Below, piece after piece: positions 1-11,689 of a DNA stretch of 64,000 nt. The stretch lies in NCBI RefSeq assembly GCF_000006565.2, contig NC_031470.1:1366954-1430953 (forward strand), given 5' to 3'. The stretch's first letter is position 1; each line of letters begins with the position of its first letter. Made by a program: the position numbers and the translations under genes. The notes under the pieces were generated by a model. That model did no database searches. It saw nothing but the letters and a program-made list of their open reading frames with translations, and was not told the DNA's origin. The stretch is from Toxoplasma gondii ME49. Lineage: Eukaryota; Apicomplexa; Conoidasida; Eucoccidiorida; Sarcocystidae.

Positions 1-399
1 TTTCTTCGTTTAAGAACCACCGTTGCATGCTTTTACTTTCGCAGCCGAGTCGTGTCTCATACCGCCCAGGAATTCCGACTCTGCAGTTCACCAGCTCGTC
101 TGTTATGCGGTCCTCTGTCTTCTCTAGAGAGCTGGGCCTTGCACTTCTACGCAGGCATGTTCCTTTAGGGAACGGTGGACAGTTGCTTGTCTTCTTGCAT
201 TGTCGCTTCGGACTCCCTCCGCCGGGTGCTCTTCCGGTGTTTCTCTGGATCGTTTCTTCTGTCTTCTGACGTCGTCAGTGTCGGCGTCCGTGTATCCTTT
301 TCAAATCCCAGCAGATTGCCGCTCTTTGTTTTCCACTTCGCGCATGCCTTGTTTCTGACTTGTTCGTCCTTCTGTGCATTCACACTTTTTCTTTTGTAG

Positions 400-2101
400 A
401 GGAGCCTCTCTGGATCACTTACTCCTTCTGGGATGGAACGGGGCACCGGCGACGCACTTGCGTGAGGAAAGGAAGTTCGATTTTGGAGTTCTTGGACCAG
501 GCGCGAAAAGAACTGGAGAAGGAATTCATCGAACTTCGAGGGATCGGAGCGATCGACTTGATGTACATCAAGGAAGACCTCATTCTCCCTCACGTACGTC
601 GTCCTCTCAGGGAGAAGCCGGCCGTCACGCTCTCTCTCTCTCTATCTGCGTTGCCATCTCTCTTCTTGCGTCTTTCCTCTGTCGTGTACACCTCGTCTCG
701 TCTCTTTCTTTCGCTCTCTGCCGCTACCTTCCTCTCCCCGATCCCGTTGTCTGCTGCGTTCTGTTTCTCTCTGTCTTTCGCGCTCGTGTCTCCTCTTCGT
801 TCCTTTTCTCCCTTCTTTCTTCTCCTCTCTGTTTGCTTCTTTCGTCTGTTCTCTCTTTGCTCTGCCTCTCGGTTGACTTCGCGGTCTGGTCGTGAGGGTG
901 CCTCTGGAGTGTTGCGCGTCCTTCGGATTCTCTTTCGCCTTCAGAGCTTGACGTTTTACGACTTGATCAAGACGAAGGCGCGAGGGAAGAGTGGACCTCT
1001 CTTCAACTTCAGCGTCCACGAGGACGTCCGAATGACCAATGACAGCAGAGTGGAAAAAGAGGATTCGCATGCAGGCAAAGTCGTGGAACGCAAATGGTTC
1101 GAGCGCAACAAACATATTTTTCCGGCTTCCAGATGGGAGGTGGTAGGACGCTTCTTTTCTATAAAATTTCCAAATGCTGTTCTTTCTTCAAGTTGTGACT
1201 CTTGGCTTTTCGCGCCTTCGAGCGTTTTCTGGACCTCGTTCCACAGGACTTCTTGTGCCTTTGTTGCCTTGTCTAACTGATAGCTTCTGCCTTCCTCGTG
1301 GAGAAGGAAGCCATCGCTGCTTTCTTTTGACGTCTCATTGTGGAGCCTTCCTCCACCTCTTTCCGTTCTAGTGGTGCCGGAAGTCCAAATCTTCGTTGCA
1401 AATTCCTGCCGCTCTCTAGGCACTGCTCCTCTGTTTTCTGTCGCTTGCGTGCATTAACCGGCTTTGCTTTCGAAAAGGCCAGTCGACGGGTGTTTTCGCT
1501 TCCATTCACTTGCTCATTTCTTCGCACGCTCTCTTTGTCAGTCCATCCTGCTTCGCTTGCTCCAAATAAAGGATCGTCTAAGTCGTTCCTGGCTCGCTCG
1601 CTATCCGATTTCTCTGCAGCTTCCCTCGTGCAGTTTTCTTTCTCTCTGCATGTCCCTGTGTCTGTTTCTCCCCCTTGTCATTCCCAGCGCCGTCTGTGAA
1701 GGGTGTTCGCAGTGCTATGCACTCTCACAGGAGATGAACTCTGGCTGCTGGTCGCTTCTTCAGTCTCGCTGGTTCTCGTCGTCTGCCTTCGGCAACGAAA
1801 CCATTGTCCTCTTGATTTTGGCTTCTCCTCTCTGCTTTCGCCTCGCCTGTATATCTCTGCTTTTTCTCTTCTCTTCTCTGTGTCCTTTATCGCTCGTTTT
1901 CGTTTTCGTCTCTCTTGTCCGCTCGAGCTCATCTTCTCCGTCGTGGTTCCGGTCTGCGGCGCAACTTATGTTCCTTCTCTTTTCTCTCTGATTTACTTCC
2001 AGTTCAATCCGAACAAGACCTACGAGACCTACACTGTCCACGGCGGCGTGCACAAGTGGAAGGGTGTCTCGAATAGCGAAATTCGTGACGCCGTCATCTG
2101 A
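400..2101 (+). CDS. FAM50/XAP5 family protein, C-terminal part (gene enters from the left)
   Basis: Three exons are visible: 400-593, 945-1139 and 2003-2101 (TGA at 2099-2101). All junctions are GT/AG and in phase. Exon 1 starts mid-codon after TTGTAG, so the N-terminal coding part lies left of the window. The translated pieces match the XAP5 domain closely: WITYSFWDGTGHRR, then LMYIKEDLILPH, then FYDLIKTKARGKSGPLFNF, EDSHAGKVVERKWFE and KHIFPASRWE. The last exon begins FNPNKTYETYTVHG. FAM50/XAP5 proteins are conserved nuclear proteins linked to spliceosomes and gene expression (XCT in plants); no catalytic activity is known. The last intron (1140-2002) is pyrimidine-rich and contains only spurious open frames. 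The gene converges on the SDR gene, whose stop is at 2886. Family assignment is firm; only the missing N-terminus is unknown. Confidence 0.9.
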
Positions 2102-2885
2102 ACGAGATTCGCCGAGAAGAAGCTGCGGATTCCTCGCTCCTCTCTCATCTCTCTCCAGTGCGTGGAGGAGAAAGGCTTGGGAAAATGCACAGCTCAAGCA
2201 AGAGCGACGACGCTTCTGCTTTCCGTTTTTTCGCTGGCGCCGCTCATCGGTCTTTGCACCGACTCACGTCTCTTCCTCGCGCCCGTGAAGGCGGTCTTTT
2301 GAGGGGAACGTCGTGTCAAACATGCAGGTTGAAAAACCACTTAGGTTGTCTCGATCGACATGCCAGAGATCTGGAGAGAAGGCACCCTGCGCCTCTTTCC
2401 GATCGACTAACAACGAGTTTCATCCTTGCTCTTCAGCTGAGCGTTAGGAACGAGCAGCGAACAGCCTCCGAGTCCTGCAGCGCCGGCGAGGCAGGCAATT
2501 CGTCAAGCCAGTGCCGCGCGCGCTAGCTCTCTGCTTGTTGTGTGCACTTTGTTCTTCGCCTTCGCATGAACCACAGACACCGTTCGTTGTCTCCAGAGGG
2601 TCTAGCGAGGCTCCCGTAGCTGCTGCTGCTGCTCTGAATCGTCGCGTCCGCTGCGGCGAGTGGAGATGCCTCAGGGGCGGTCTAGAAGTAGATACACGAG
2701 CATCCGTCTCAGCTGTGACAGTGACGATTGCTCTTCCTACAGGTACGAAACTCTTGCGCTGGCTAGGTATCTATACGGCGGTGCTTGACGCGGCACCTAC
2801 GCGGTCGTTTACTCGCGAGGGTGAAGGCTTTTCAGGATGTCAGTTTCAATTCCCTCGCACCGATCCCTGAGCGGACGCAGACAGT
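2102..2885. other. Convergent intergenic spacer, presumed 3' UTRs
   Basis: This 0.8 kb lies between the stop codons of the converging FAM50 (+) and SDR (-) genes. No reading frame here shows family similarity or plausible splice phase. It probably holds both 3' untranslated regions. Confidence 0.6.
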
Positions 2886-5449
2886 TCACGCATCTGTCTC
2901 CCTGCGCCAGGAGGCGGCCCACAGCACTGCGGCGAGGAACCGGTGGACAACAGGACTCAGAAAGAGAAGCTTTAGGCAGAGATCTCGACACCGGAAAGGG
3001 CAGATCTCAAGCAGTCTCCATGCGTACGTATCCCATCCAACAGAGAGAACAGTGGGCGGCGTCACTGCACAGAGAGTGGAGTCGACAATTTCTCTCGCGA
3101 TTCGCTCTGGCGGAGAGGCGAGCGCCCGCAGAAGACCTGCAGAAACGAACATGAGGGAGCAAAGACAACGAATCGCTCTGCTCGCTCGGGAGGCGCCTTG
3201 AGCTCCAACGCAGTCTCGGAATGCGTTGATCATCTCCAGCGGAGGCGCGCTGTAAACGGTGTGCGAGTCTCCCTCGTTGTTCCACCAGCCTCTTTCGTTC
3301 TGCCCTTCCACGGGTCTGCGCCGTTCTTCCCGAACCGCCGGCACCTGCGCTCTCTCGATCAAGACGCGACCAGAAAGGTGCAGAGAAAGAGAGGCGACTC
3401 TCGGATGGAAACTCGAGGACTAAGAGATCAAGACACAGGTGGAGAAGCGGATCGTTTCGGAAAACGACGCAGAGGAAAAAGAAAAAAACTTGAAGGAAGG
3501 AAAAAGACTGGAAAGCAGACGAAAGAATAGAAAAACCGGAACAAACGGGAAACTCGAAGAACAGAAAAAAACTAAAAAACAGAGAAAGCAGATGGGTGCC
3601 ACAAGCGAGCGGCACGCGCTGCGGAACCTAGTCAAGTCGACCACAGAGCAACCATCAGGCCTTTCCTCCCGGCAACGAACTCGGCGCTCTGCTCAAGTCA
3701 GACTTGAAACAAGTCTCTGCATAGCGTCGGGGAGCTCACTTACTGCACTGGGCGATAAAAACATCCTCGCGGATGCCGAGGAGACAACTGTCCCCGCGTT
3801 CGTCGGCGCCGCCCCGGGTGACTGTCGGTGCAGAGCTCCGCGCAGCCCCAGTGTCGACAGAAGACGAATGTCGACGACAACGAAAAGGAAAATCAGGATG
3901 TGAACCAGAAGAAGAAGAAAGAGAAAGCGAAGAGGAAGAAGAGAGAGGAGTCTGTCCAGATTTGGAGGTTGGGCCGTGCATGCGCGAGAGGCCTTTGTCG
4001 AATAAATGCGTTCGTGTAGCTCCCGGCTCTGAGTCGCACATAGAGAAAACGAAACCATAAAGTCAATGTTTCCTTGGCAAAGACGCATGTTGAAGACTTG
4101 ACATGTTGTGCGGGAGCAACGCGGACCTCTGCTAGAAACGCTTCACTGGGCAGGAGTCATGCGCCGAGGGAGGAAAGAGCATCTAATCTGTCTGCCTCCG
4201 AGAAGTCGAGCGTCCACTCCGTTTCACTGTCCTGAGAAGACGAGAAGACACTAAAGGACGATGAGGTCCTGGTGCATGCGTTCTGATCGCAACGCAGCGC
4301 GCTGCCTTCCGAGATGCGGCAGCAAACAAACTTCCGCTCCTGAGGATCTCAACATCTGTGTATCAATGAAAAGCCAAAAACGCGCGACCTAACAGAGAGA
4401 TAGATATACACACACAGCATATACACAAACATACGTGCATATATATATATATATGTATATATATATCCGAGAAAATACAAGAATACAAATAAATGTAACA
4501 TGTCCTTCACTAGGTAGGAGCACCTGCAACCATTCTATGCGTATTCTCGAACATACACAGAACATGCATGTGGGTTCGAAATACATGTTCGCATGTACAT
4601 TTACCTACATGTATACATATATATATATATATAAGATATAAGAAATATATATATATATATGTATATTTGCATATTTTTTTGCGTCGCTCGTTTCTCTGAA
4701 AGGAGTGCCATCTGTTTTTCGCGGACCAACGAGGACGACGTTGACTCCGGCGTCTCTCGCATCGCTTCTCGCGCCTTCGGCGAGAAGGCGAACTGCAGCC
4801 TTCGACGCGCAGTACGCCGTTTGCCCCGGACTGGACATGCGCCCGAGAATGCTTCCTACGAAGACAGCGCGGCTGGAGAGAGCCGGGAGCACTCGTTGGT
4901 GTCGAACTGCATGCACTGCCTCTGCACACAACGACGCAAGTCTCCACGCGGAGACCGATGCGCCTCCTCCGGTCGACGCGGAGGCGTTGAACGCCTGCAT
5001 CAGCGGCAGAAAGGCATGCATGACTCTCACAGCTCCGAGCAGGTTGACGTCGAAAAGCTCGCGCCAACTCTTCAGAGACTTTTCTGTTTCCTGAAACGAC
5101 AAGTCGAGAGACGAGAGAGCTGGCGCAGCGCATGTCCGGCGGTGACGGCGCGGCGAAAGGGAAACGAGAAGCAGCCAAGAAATCCGTTTTTTTTCCTACA
5201 GTCGCTGGGGAAACTCGGAAACCACGTTTGCATGCGCGTTCGTCATGGCGCGGAGAGCAGAAGCAGAGCGAAAAGGAGAGCCTCTTTCTTCGCTTCAATC
5301 GGACGCTGAACTTCTGCGTCAACTCAGGCGAATATGCCTGTCTTCTCCCGTCCATGCACGTCGCTCCGTCTTCGCAAGCATTCCACTGGACATATCCGTC
5401 TAAACAAGCAGCCATATGTAAATACGAACGCATACAGAACTGGTGAAAT

Positions 5450-5486
<37 letters not shown>

Positions 5487-7209
5487 GCCTATAATAAATA
5501 CACGCATATGCAAATAAATATATCTGCACAGACACACACAATATGCATATATATATATATATATATATAGATAGATAGATATAGATAAATAGATATAGAT
5601 ATATAGATATATACATACATAAAGATACGTTTGCACACATACGGAGTCCTACATGTATAAGTATAGGAAGATCAACCTGAAGAGGGATGAGTAAACACAG
5701 CAACATCAATCCTCACTGTGAATACACGCATCGAGAGATAAATGCGAATAAAAATGCAAACAGTTTCTTTTGAGCGGTTCTCACTTGTGGGCTCTGCGTT
5801 TGGATGAAATTCCAGTTCCAAATGCCGGCGCAGTTGACGAGAGCGTAGAGCCCCGAAACGTCATTTTCTCTCAGAAACTTTTTCGTAGCTTCGACAGCTC
5901 GAGCTACGTCCTCGGCATTCGTCACATCCATGGGGAGAAGAAGAAGCCTTGAGTCTGAAGGAAATCGAGAAACCAGTGAGACACAGAGTAACTTGCAAGG
6001 AACCGGAACACAACGAGGTCGGCAAAGAAGATGGAGTAGACACAGAAGACGCGGATGATAAGGAGGAAGATGAGATCGACAGAGAGAAGAAGACGAACGC
6101 GATGGAGGACAACATGAGAGACAGAGGGTCTATTGGGCAGTGTGGAGAGAAAATAGAGAGGATGCGGTGGCGACACCAAGACGGAACGGAGTTTCTCTGC
6201 AAATCGCTCTTCTTCAGAAATGCCTCTAGCCCCTTCGTTCCCACAAACGTCTCCCTCCGGCTGTCTCTTCCTCACTCGTTTTGTCGCCGACTCCGCATTC
6301 TGTCTGAACGTTCTCTTGTTCTCTATTCTCAGTGACACCCGCATCGCCTCTCTCACGATCTGCGCCTTCTCGCGCCTCTGCTGGCCGACGTCTCTGCGTC
6401 CGACTCCCTCTCCACCTTCGTCTGTGTTCAGCTCCGTCCTGCTTCGTTTGGCCGATCGTCTCTCCACTCTCCCCACTCTCCACCCGGCTGTCTTCTTTCC
6501 TCTCTCTCTCTCTCTCATCTTCGCGCTCCTCTGTCTCTTCTCGGCGCGGACGCTCTCCCGCAGCCGCAGGCCTCGGCTCCGCGCCGCCTTCGGGTGTACG
6601 CGTACTTCCTCTGCAGATTTCTTCGAAGACGCGCCGAGGATCTTCTGAGTGGAGCCGAGTGCCGATGACGTAGAAGTCGAGAGCGAGGAGGAGGCGCGTA
6701 ACTTGGAGGCCGATGCCGGAGGAGGAGCCCGTGACGAGGACGGCGAGTTTTCTCTCTTGCGCTTTCTCTCGTTCTCTCCAGGAGTTGAACGCTGAGAGGG
6801 CAAACGCCGCGCCGCGGAACGAGGCGATGCCAAGGCACAGCGCGCGAGAAACAAACGAGGAAGAAGACCAGCAGGCGTCCAAGGCATCCCCCCAAGACTG
6901 GCTGTGGTCTAGAGAGAGAGAACGCGGGGAAAGAAACAGAGAGAAAAGAGAGAGCGCCCAGAGACCAGCTTCTGCACTTTTTCCTGCAGTGATAAGAAGG
7001 AGAAGGAGAACAAGACAACAACGATCCTTCTTTCTCTCCGGGAAGCGAGAGGCCCTCTCTTGGCTTCGCTGGCGGCTCTCCGGCGACCGCAGAGCGAGAG
7101 ACGGAAGAAGAGGAGACGTCGCTCGCAGAAGGAAACTCCAGGAGAGAGACAAGGCGAAAAGAGACAACACCATGGCGACACGAGAGGCCCACCGCCGCGC
7201 GATATTCAT
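2886..7209 (-). CDS. Short-chain dehydrogenase/reductase with N-terminal hydrophobic segment (17beta-HSD/RDH-like)
   Basis: Exons on the minus strand are 7209-6606, 5954-5785, 5090 to about 4708, and a last exon of about 3419-2886 (TGA). The first three junctions are GT/AG and in phase; the exon 3 donor and exon 4 acceptor are not settled. The SDR fold is clear: cofactor motif TGSSSGIG at residues 160-167, MDVTNAEDV (acidic adenine-binding region), NCAG at 242-245, and the catalytic set Ser338, Tyr351 and Lys355 in YCASK. Exon 4 encodes a C-terminus like the 17beta-HSD/RDH group ([11 protein letters not shown], then a [16 protein letters not shown] stretch). Before the domain are about 150 residues with hydrophobic stretches near 11-28 and 64-73, suggesting a membrane anchor. 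A pyrimidine-rich stretch ending in TAG near 6911 could mean exon 1 is split. An insert of about 35 residues (about 294-328) precedes the active-site Ser. The substrate cannot be read from sequence (steroid, retinoid or lipid ketone are family options). Confidence 0.85.
4439..4666. repeat. TA microsatellites in the SDR intron 3
   Basis: Alternating TA tracts at about 4439-4467 and 4615-4666 flank unique sequence. They lie downstream of SDR exon 3, in the intron before the last exon. Confidence 0.85.
5452..5620. repeat. TA and GATA microsatellites in SDR intron 2
   Basis: A pure TA tract at about 5452-5483 is followed by a TA tract that grades into GATA/TAGATA units at about 5541-5620. Both are inside the intron between SDR exons 2 and 3. 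Confidence 0.88.
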
Positions 7210-8296
7210 GCAGACTCCGCGCTTGTCGCCAAACACACAAGAATCGCAGTGTATGTATACACACTCGCTCCGACGAAGGCCGACTCGGTCCTGAGATCAG
7301 CCTCCAGACGTCTAAAGACGTTCGGTCGTTGATGAATCATCCATCGACAGGCAGCTGTCTCGACATGCCATATGTGAGGCGGAACCAGGAAGGAACCATC
7401 GCGTTTGTAGCGACTTGCCTGGAGCAGATCATCTGCATCGCCTAAAATAGCCAGCCAGGTGAGTGTGTAGACACACAACCGCCGGGCAAGACTCTCCATT
7501 CACTGGAGAGCGTTGCAGGAAGATTCGATTTCTTCTGCGACCTGAGATGCGTCGGGAAAATCTTTTCCGAGTTTCGCGGTTTGCCTGAGTTCTCTTCATC
7601 TCTCGTGGTTCCTCGTGTCATCTTTTTTCGTGCATGCGCATGCAAACGCTTCGGCGAGTCTCGCTCTCGACCGCGCGCCTCGCCTCTCTCTCCCGTCAAA
7701 GAGGCCAAGCACGAAACGCGAGAAAATCTGTCTCCGCTTGAAGTTCATGTTTTTACGGCTTGCGTACGAAGGCCTCTGGGAGGCTCCGCGGTTTCCTCTT
7801 GCGGCCCGAGGGCAGAACAGGAGACGAGAGGCAAGAGGAGAAGAAGCATGCGTTCCTGAAGAAAATGTCTCTGACCTTTCCTCTTCAGTCAGTAGTTCCA
7901 CTGATGCGGAGCCGGCGCTTATGAACTTCTCGGCTTTCGCTGCACCGTTCTGCCTCTTTCGCCCAAAAAAAAACAGCTCCGACCTTACACTGGAGCCAAC
8001 GCAAACATCAGCCTACATCGATACATCCCCATCCATACATAAAACGCATATGCATATATACATTTATGTGCATCGATTTTGTATATAGTTGATTCACTTG
8101 TGCCTTCCTGTATATCCCTGTGTGTAAAGGAGTCCGTGAAATATGGGAGCTCCTTCCAGTGCGACCTTCTTTGCAGTTCGCCGGTCACTGGCGAGGCTAT
8201 TATTTTTAAGACAGCCGTCTCTGAGAATCAAAACCACATACATCTACGCGCGTTCGCGCCTTAATGAGTTGTTAAAAAAGAGTTGAAGTGCGAAGG
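7210..8296. promoter_or_regulatory. Divergent intergenic region between SDR (-) and 722-aa ORF gene (+)
   Basis: This 1.1 kb spacer separates two start codons on opposite strands, so it should hold both promoters and 5' UTRs. It contains an overlapping double GCATGC motif (7631-7644) and short AT-rich stretches around 8040-8090. There is no TATA box I would defend, and no coding frame with support. Confidence 0.55.
7631..7644. promoter_or_regulatory. Double TGCATGC/GCATGCA motif
   Basis: TGCATGCGCATGCA contains TGCATGC and GCATGCA back to back. TGCATGC-like words are known to be over-represented upstream of apicomplexan genes and to be bound by ApiAP2 factors. Its place in the divergent spacer, about 420 bp from one start and 650 bp from the other, fits a regulatory site. 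Function is inferred. Confidence 0.5.
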
Positions 8297-10465
8297 ATGG
8301 CGGGAGTTCCTGAGTCATCTCTGGGGAGAGGGGTGTCTGGGTTTTCGCCCACGTGCATGCGCCTGCAAGGCGCCAGTTCCTCTCTTCTCTCGTCTCTCCT
8401 CGCGTCTCATTCATGGCATTTTGTCGAAAATGGAAATCTGTTGTATCCTGCATCTTCACCTGAACAGGCTGCAGAAGAAGGACCGCTGTCGAATCCGGCA
8501 GAAACGCCTGAAGCCGCCAAGAAAGATCTCTCCGAACGCTCTCCGGCTTTCGCCGCTCCGCCGGGGTGTACATACACGCCGCCAAAGAGTTCTGCTTCCG
8601 AGGAAGAATCTGCAGTCTTTCTGTCCGTCGGACCGGTGACTCTCGCGTCGCAGCTTTCGCTGCGCAGCCTCGAGGGAAAGCAGAGTGTCGGCCCTCACTC
8701 GAAGGAAAACTTGTTTGTGCCCGAAAAAGACTGTTCCGCGACAGAGAGCCTCCCTGTCCTCTTTCGATTCCTTTCGTCCTCCGCTGGAGTCTCCAATTGC
8801 CAAGGTCGCGCATGCGAGGCTTCTGCGGCCTCTGCCCTTTCCTTCCGAGTGTGCTCGGTTTCTCTTCCTTGTTCAGACACCAAACGCCTCCAGAAAACCT
8901 CGAGGTCTCTTCCGTTCCCAGCGGGCGCCTGTGTCTGTGCATGTTGCGGGGAACTAAGAAGCTCCGAACGGTCTGTCCACCCCAGAGCGGCGTTGCGTTC
9001 GCCGCTGCGCCAGTTTGCCTTCATCGCTCTGCACCGCAACAGCTTCCTTCCGCTCCGGTCGGTTCTCCCTCTTCTCCGGGCACACAGAGCAGCGATGCGG
9101 ACAGGGAGGAACTTTTCTTCCCTCGCTCCTGTCCAGCAAGAAGGCGAGGGAGACCGCGGAAGCAGAGAGGCCATGAAAGACGAGCACGCAGATGAGACGG
9201 GGAACGGTCTCGCGGCAGAACGGGAGGCGAGAACGGGGAAGAGGTGCAGGCGCGACGCCGCGCAGAGCGATGCGGACAGCAAGAAAGGCGACAGCGGAGA
9301 GAAGGAAAGACGACGAGAAGAGGACGCGGAAGAGGACGCGGAAGGGGACGGTGGGCGGCGGTTTCTTCTTCAGGGAGCAAGGGAGAGTTTCGCTTCGATA
9401 GACCGCGAGGCCATGCAGAAAGGCGAGAGAAGAGAGAGAGAAGAACGCGAGCAACAACAGACTGTGTCGCTCGAGAGCATGTCGAGTGACCGAAGGCAAA
9501 GAGTCTTAGAAATCACCTTGAGGGAAAAGGTCGAGTCTGGGGCAAACGCGGGCCAAACTTGGAAAAACGCGAGGAAGCGAACGCGAGAGAAAGGTTCAGA
9601 ACAGAGGGACAGTGACCCAGAAGAACGCGTGAGGCTGCAGAACAAAGCAGCGAAGCGAGACTGTCGGATGGTCGTGGATTCAAGATCTCTCTTTGCTCCG
9701 GCATCAGGGGAGAGCTCTGAAGGCTTTGCTCCTGAACATTCGTCGCTTGACTCCTCTGAAAATGGCAGCTCGAAACGACGGAGTTCTTTGACCGTAGAAG
9801 GAACTTCATCGGAGAGCTCGTCTTCTCATCGCTGCTCGACGCCCTCAGCCTCTCGTGCTTCTGCTTGTCCTCTCCACGCTTCTCTCTCGCGTTCTTCTCC
9901 GTCTTCTCCTTCGAGTTTTTCTTCTTCTCCTCTCTGCTGCTCGTCTGAACTCTCGTCTCAGACTTGCTTCTGTCTCGCTTCTTCCGCTTCTCCCCCTTCT
10001 TCCCGCTCTCCTTCTTCTGCCTCGGCTTCTGCTTTGTGTCGTTTGTCTCCGTCTGCGAATCTGCGAACTCAATCGTTCGAGCCGATGAGAAGTCAGTGGC
10101 AGCTCGGAGTCGCCATTTGTTTAGCCGACGCTCCGAGCGAGGAGACAGGTCCTTCCGACTCCAAGCCGAGACACCCGAAAACGCATGCAGCGGCGGCCAG
10201 TGATCGCGAGGCGTCTTGGGCTGGAGGCGCAGACCTTGTCGACCTCTTCTTGCAGTCGGCTTTAGAGCCTTGTGGATGGACAAGAAACTGGGGGACGCGA
10301 AGCGAAGACAAAGTCGACGGGGGAAGCCGAATGGCTCGCGTTCCCGGCAGCTCTAAGGGCGTTTCGCACAACGCGGCCCAGGGTCGGAGAGAGCGCATTT
10401 TATACACTTTGAATTTCGTCGATTTCGACGTGCTCAGGACGCACATCTCCTTTAAAAAACGCTGA
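8297..10465 (+). CDS. Hypothetical low-complexity protein, 722 aa, single open frame
   Basis: One open frame runs from ATG 8297 (context AAGGATGG) to TGA at 10463-10465. I do not recognise it. The N-terminal third is mixed Ser/Pro-rich sequence with several Cys. Residues of about 280-460 are highly charged (runs of E, R, K, D) and probably disordered or helical. Residues of about 480-600 are Ser-rich. The C-terminal ~130 residues look more ordered (QWQLGVAICLADAP, then ADLVDLFLQSALEPCGW). No signal peptide or TM segment is evident. A palindrome (8565-8578) encodes the peptide CTYTP. Plus-strand coding is favoured over overlapping minus frames because it is by far the longest and has a coherent compositional layout. 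The gene could continue by splicing into the exons at 12.4-13.9 kb across the TA-rich 10.5-12.4 kb stretch. Confidence 0.58.
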   Translation: MAGVPESSLGRGVSGFSPTCMRLQGASSSLLSSLLASHSWHFVENGNLLYPASSPEQAAEEGPLSNPAETPEAAKKDLSERSPAFAAPPGCTYTPPKSSASEEESAVFLSVGPVTLASQLSLRSLEGKQSVGPHSKENLFVPEKDCSATESLPVLFRFLSSSAGVSNCQGRACEASAASALSFRVCSVSLPCSDTKRLQKTSRSLPFPAGACVCACCGELRSSERSVHPRAALRSPLRQFAFIALHRNSFLPLRSVLPLLRAHRAAMRTGRNFSSLAPVQQEGEGDRGSREAMKDEHADETGNGLAAEREARTGKRCRRDAAQSDADSKKGDSGEKERRREEDAEEDAEGDGGRRFLLQGARESFASIDREAMQKGERREREEREQQQTVSLESMSSDRRQRVLEITLREKVESGANAGQTWKNARKRTREKGSEQRDSDPEERVRLQNKAAKRDCRMVVDSRSLFAPASGESSEGFAPEHSSLDSSENGSSKRRSSLTVEGTSSESSSSHRCSTPSASRASACPLHASLSRSSPSSPSSFSSSPLCCSSELSSQTCFCLASSASPPSSRSPSSASASALCRLSPSANLRTQSFEPMRSQWQLGVAICLADAPSEETGPSDSKPRHPKTHAAAASDREASWAGGADLVDLFLQSALEPCGWTRNWGTRSEDKVDGGSRMARVPGSSKGVSHNAAQGRRERILYTLNFVDFDVLRTHISFKKR

Positions 10466-10608
10466 CAAACGGGCAAGCCGGAGACCCATGGGTCGCAAAA
10501 AGGAAATGTTTTTAATATGATGTTGATATGCCTCCAATTCAAAACCGATTCTCGTCTCGACTCCAGCGCCCCCATTCAATCTTTTGCAAACACTGATGTC
10601 GATATACT

Positions 10609-10891
10609 TATATATATATATATATATGCATATACATTTATACATTTACATATGTACTTTTATATATTTACATATGTGTGTGAATACGCTTCTTCATTTA
10701 CAGAAGTAGATAGAGATCTGCATGTGCCGAGATGCATATACAGAGAAACGTTAGAGAGAGGGAAGGCCAGCCTTGGTCGAACTTCTATGCATGGAGAGAG
10801 AAGCGCAGCTGGATTTATCAATGCCAGGAGGGTATCGGAGTCCTACTCCGGCTGGAGGCCAAGAGGATCGTCGAGACACCTGATCACTCGC

Positions 10892-10927
<36 letters not shown>

Positions 10928-10940
10928 TGCATATATGTAT
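10609..10940. repeat. TA microsatellites
   Basis: Two alternating TA tracts, about 10609-10635 and about 10891-10940, with interruptions such as ACATAT and GCATAT. Confidence 0.85.
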
Positions 10941-11640
10941 ATCTTTACAGCTTGCATTTGAGAGCAGGTATTTACAGGCACATGCAGGCGTAGGTGTGGC
11001 TAGTACATTCCAGGGATGGGGCGAGGGAAAGCGCGCTTCGTCGGCGTTTAGGCACACGACGAACGGGACCTCTGCATCACCATCACCTGTATGATTCAAT
11101 AAAGATCACCTACTTCGTAGTGCTTTCTTTGTTTATAGATTCGCGTAAACATGTACCAACATGCATTTACACATCCACGCATCTATAAGTATAGATAAGA
11201 GCTTGCGCGTCCCTGCATGTCAGTGTACAGAGAGAGAGTCGCATCTTTTGTGGCGAGCATCTTGAGTTTTCTTAACGTCCTCAGACAGCAAAAACTCTTT
11301 TCCCCGTTGATTTATCCGCACGAAGAGCGAATGCACCGCACCGGCGGTTGCGCACATGATGACTCGCCCTTTCCAGATCTAAACCAAGTGCATGCAGAAA
11401 GCGAACCTGACCAAAACGCTTCAGAAGGTCGAAGATAGTTGTACGAGAAACCATACGCTTGGATCCCGCACGACCAGTTGCCTGTTTTTTCTTGATTGCT
11501 GCGCAGCACCTCCCTCACCTCTTTGAGTCAGTCCTTTTCCTCCAGTGACGTACCACATATACACCCTGGTATGAATACATGATGCTATTTGTTTATGTGT
11601 ATATACTGGTACGGAAACATGGTAATGGCATTCATATACA

Positions 11641-11687
<47 letters not shown>
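11641..11687. repeat. TA microsatellite, nearly pure
   Basis: A run of alternating T and A about 45 bp long with one phase slip near its left end. Confidence 0.9.

Positions 11688-11689
<2 letters not shown>

Noticed and set aside
49..51. RRL export-type motif in the 476-aa secreted protein (residue numbers of that protein)
   Set aside because: It lies before the hydrophobic signal core, so it would not be presented to the export protease after signal cleavage.
360..1280. 306-codon continuous plus-strand frame through the FAM50 region
   Set aside because: Only two segments match FAM50; the stretch between (594-944) is a pyrimidine-rich intron with GT and AG borders that happens to stay open.
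10751..11099. Small frames rich in Ile and Tyr around the TA tracts, both strands
   Set aside because: TA repeats translate as IYIYIY in several frames; the same artefact recurs at 4.4-5.7, 14.7, 32-33 and 34.6 kb.
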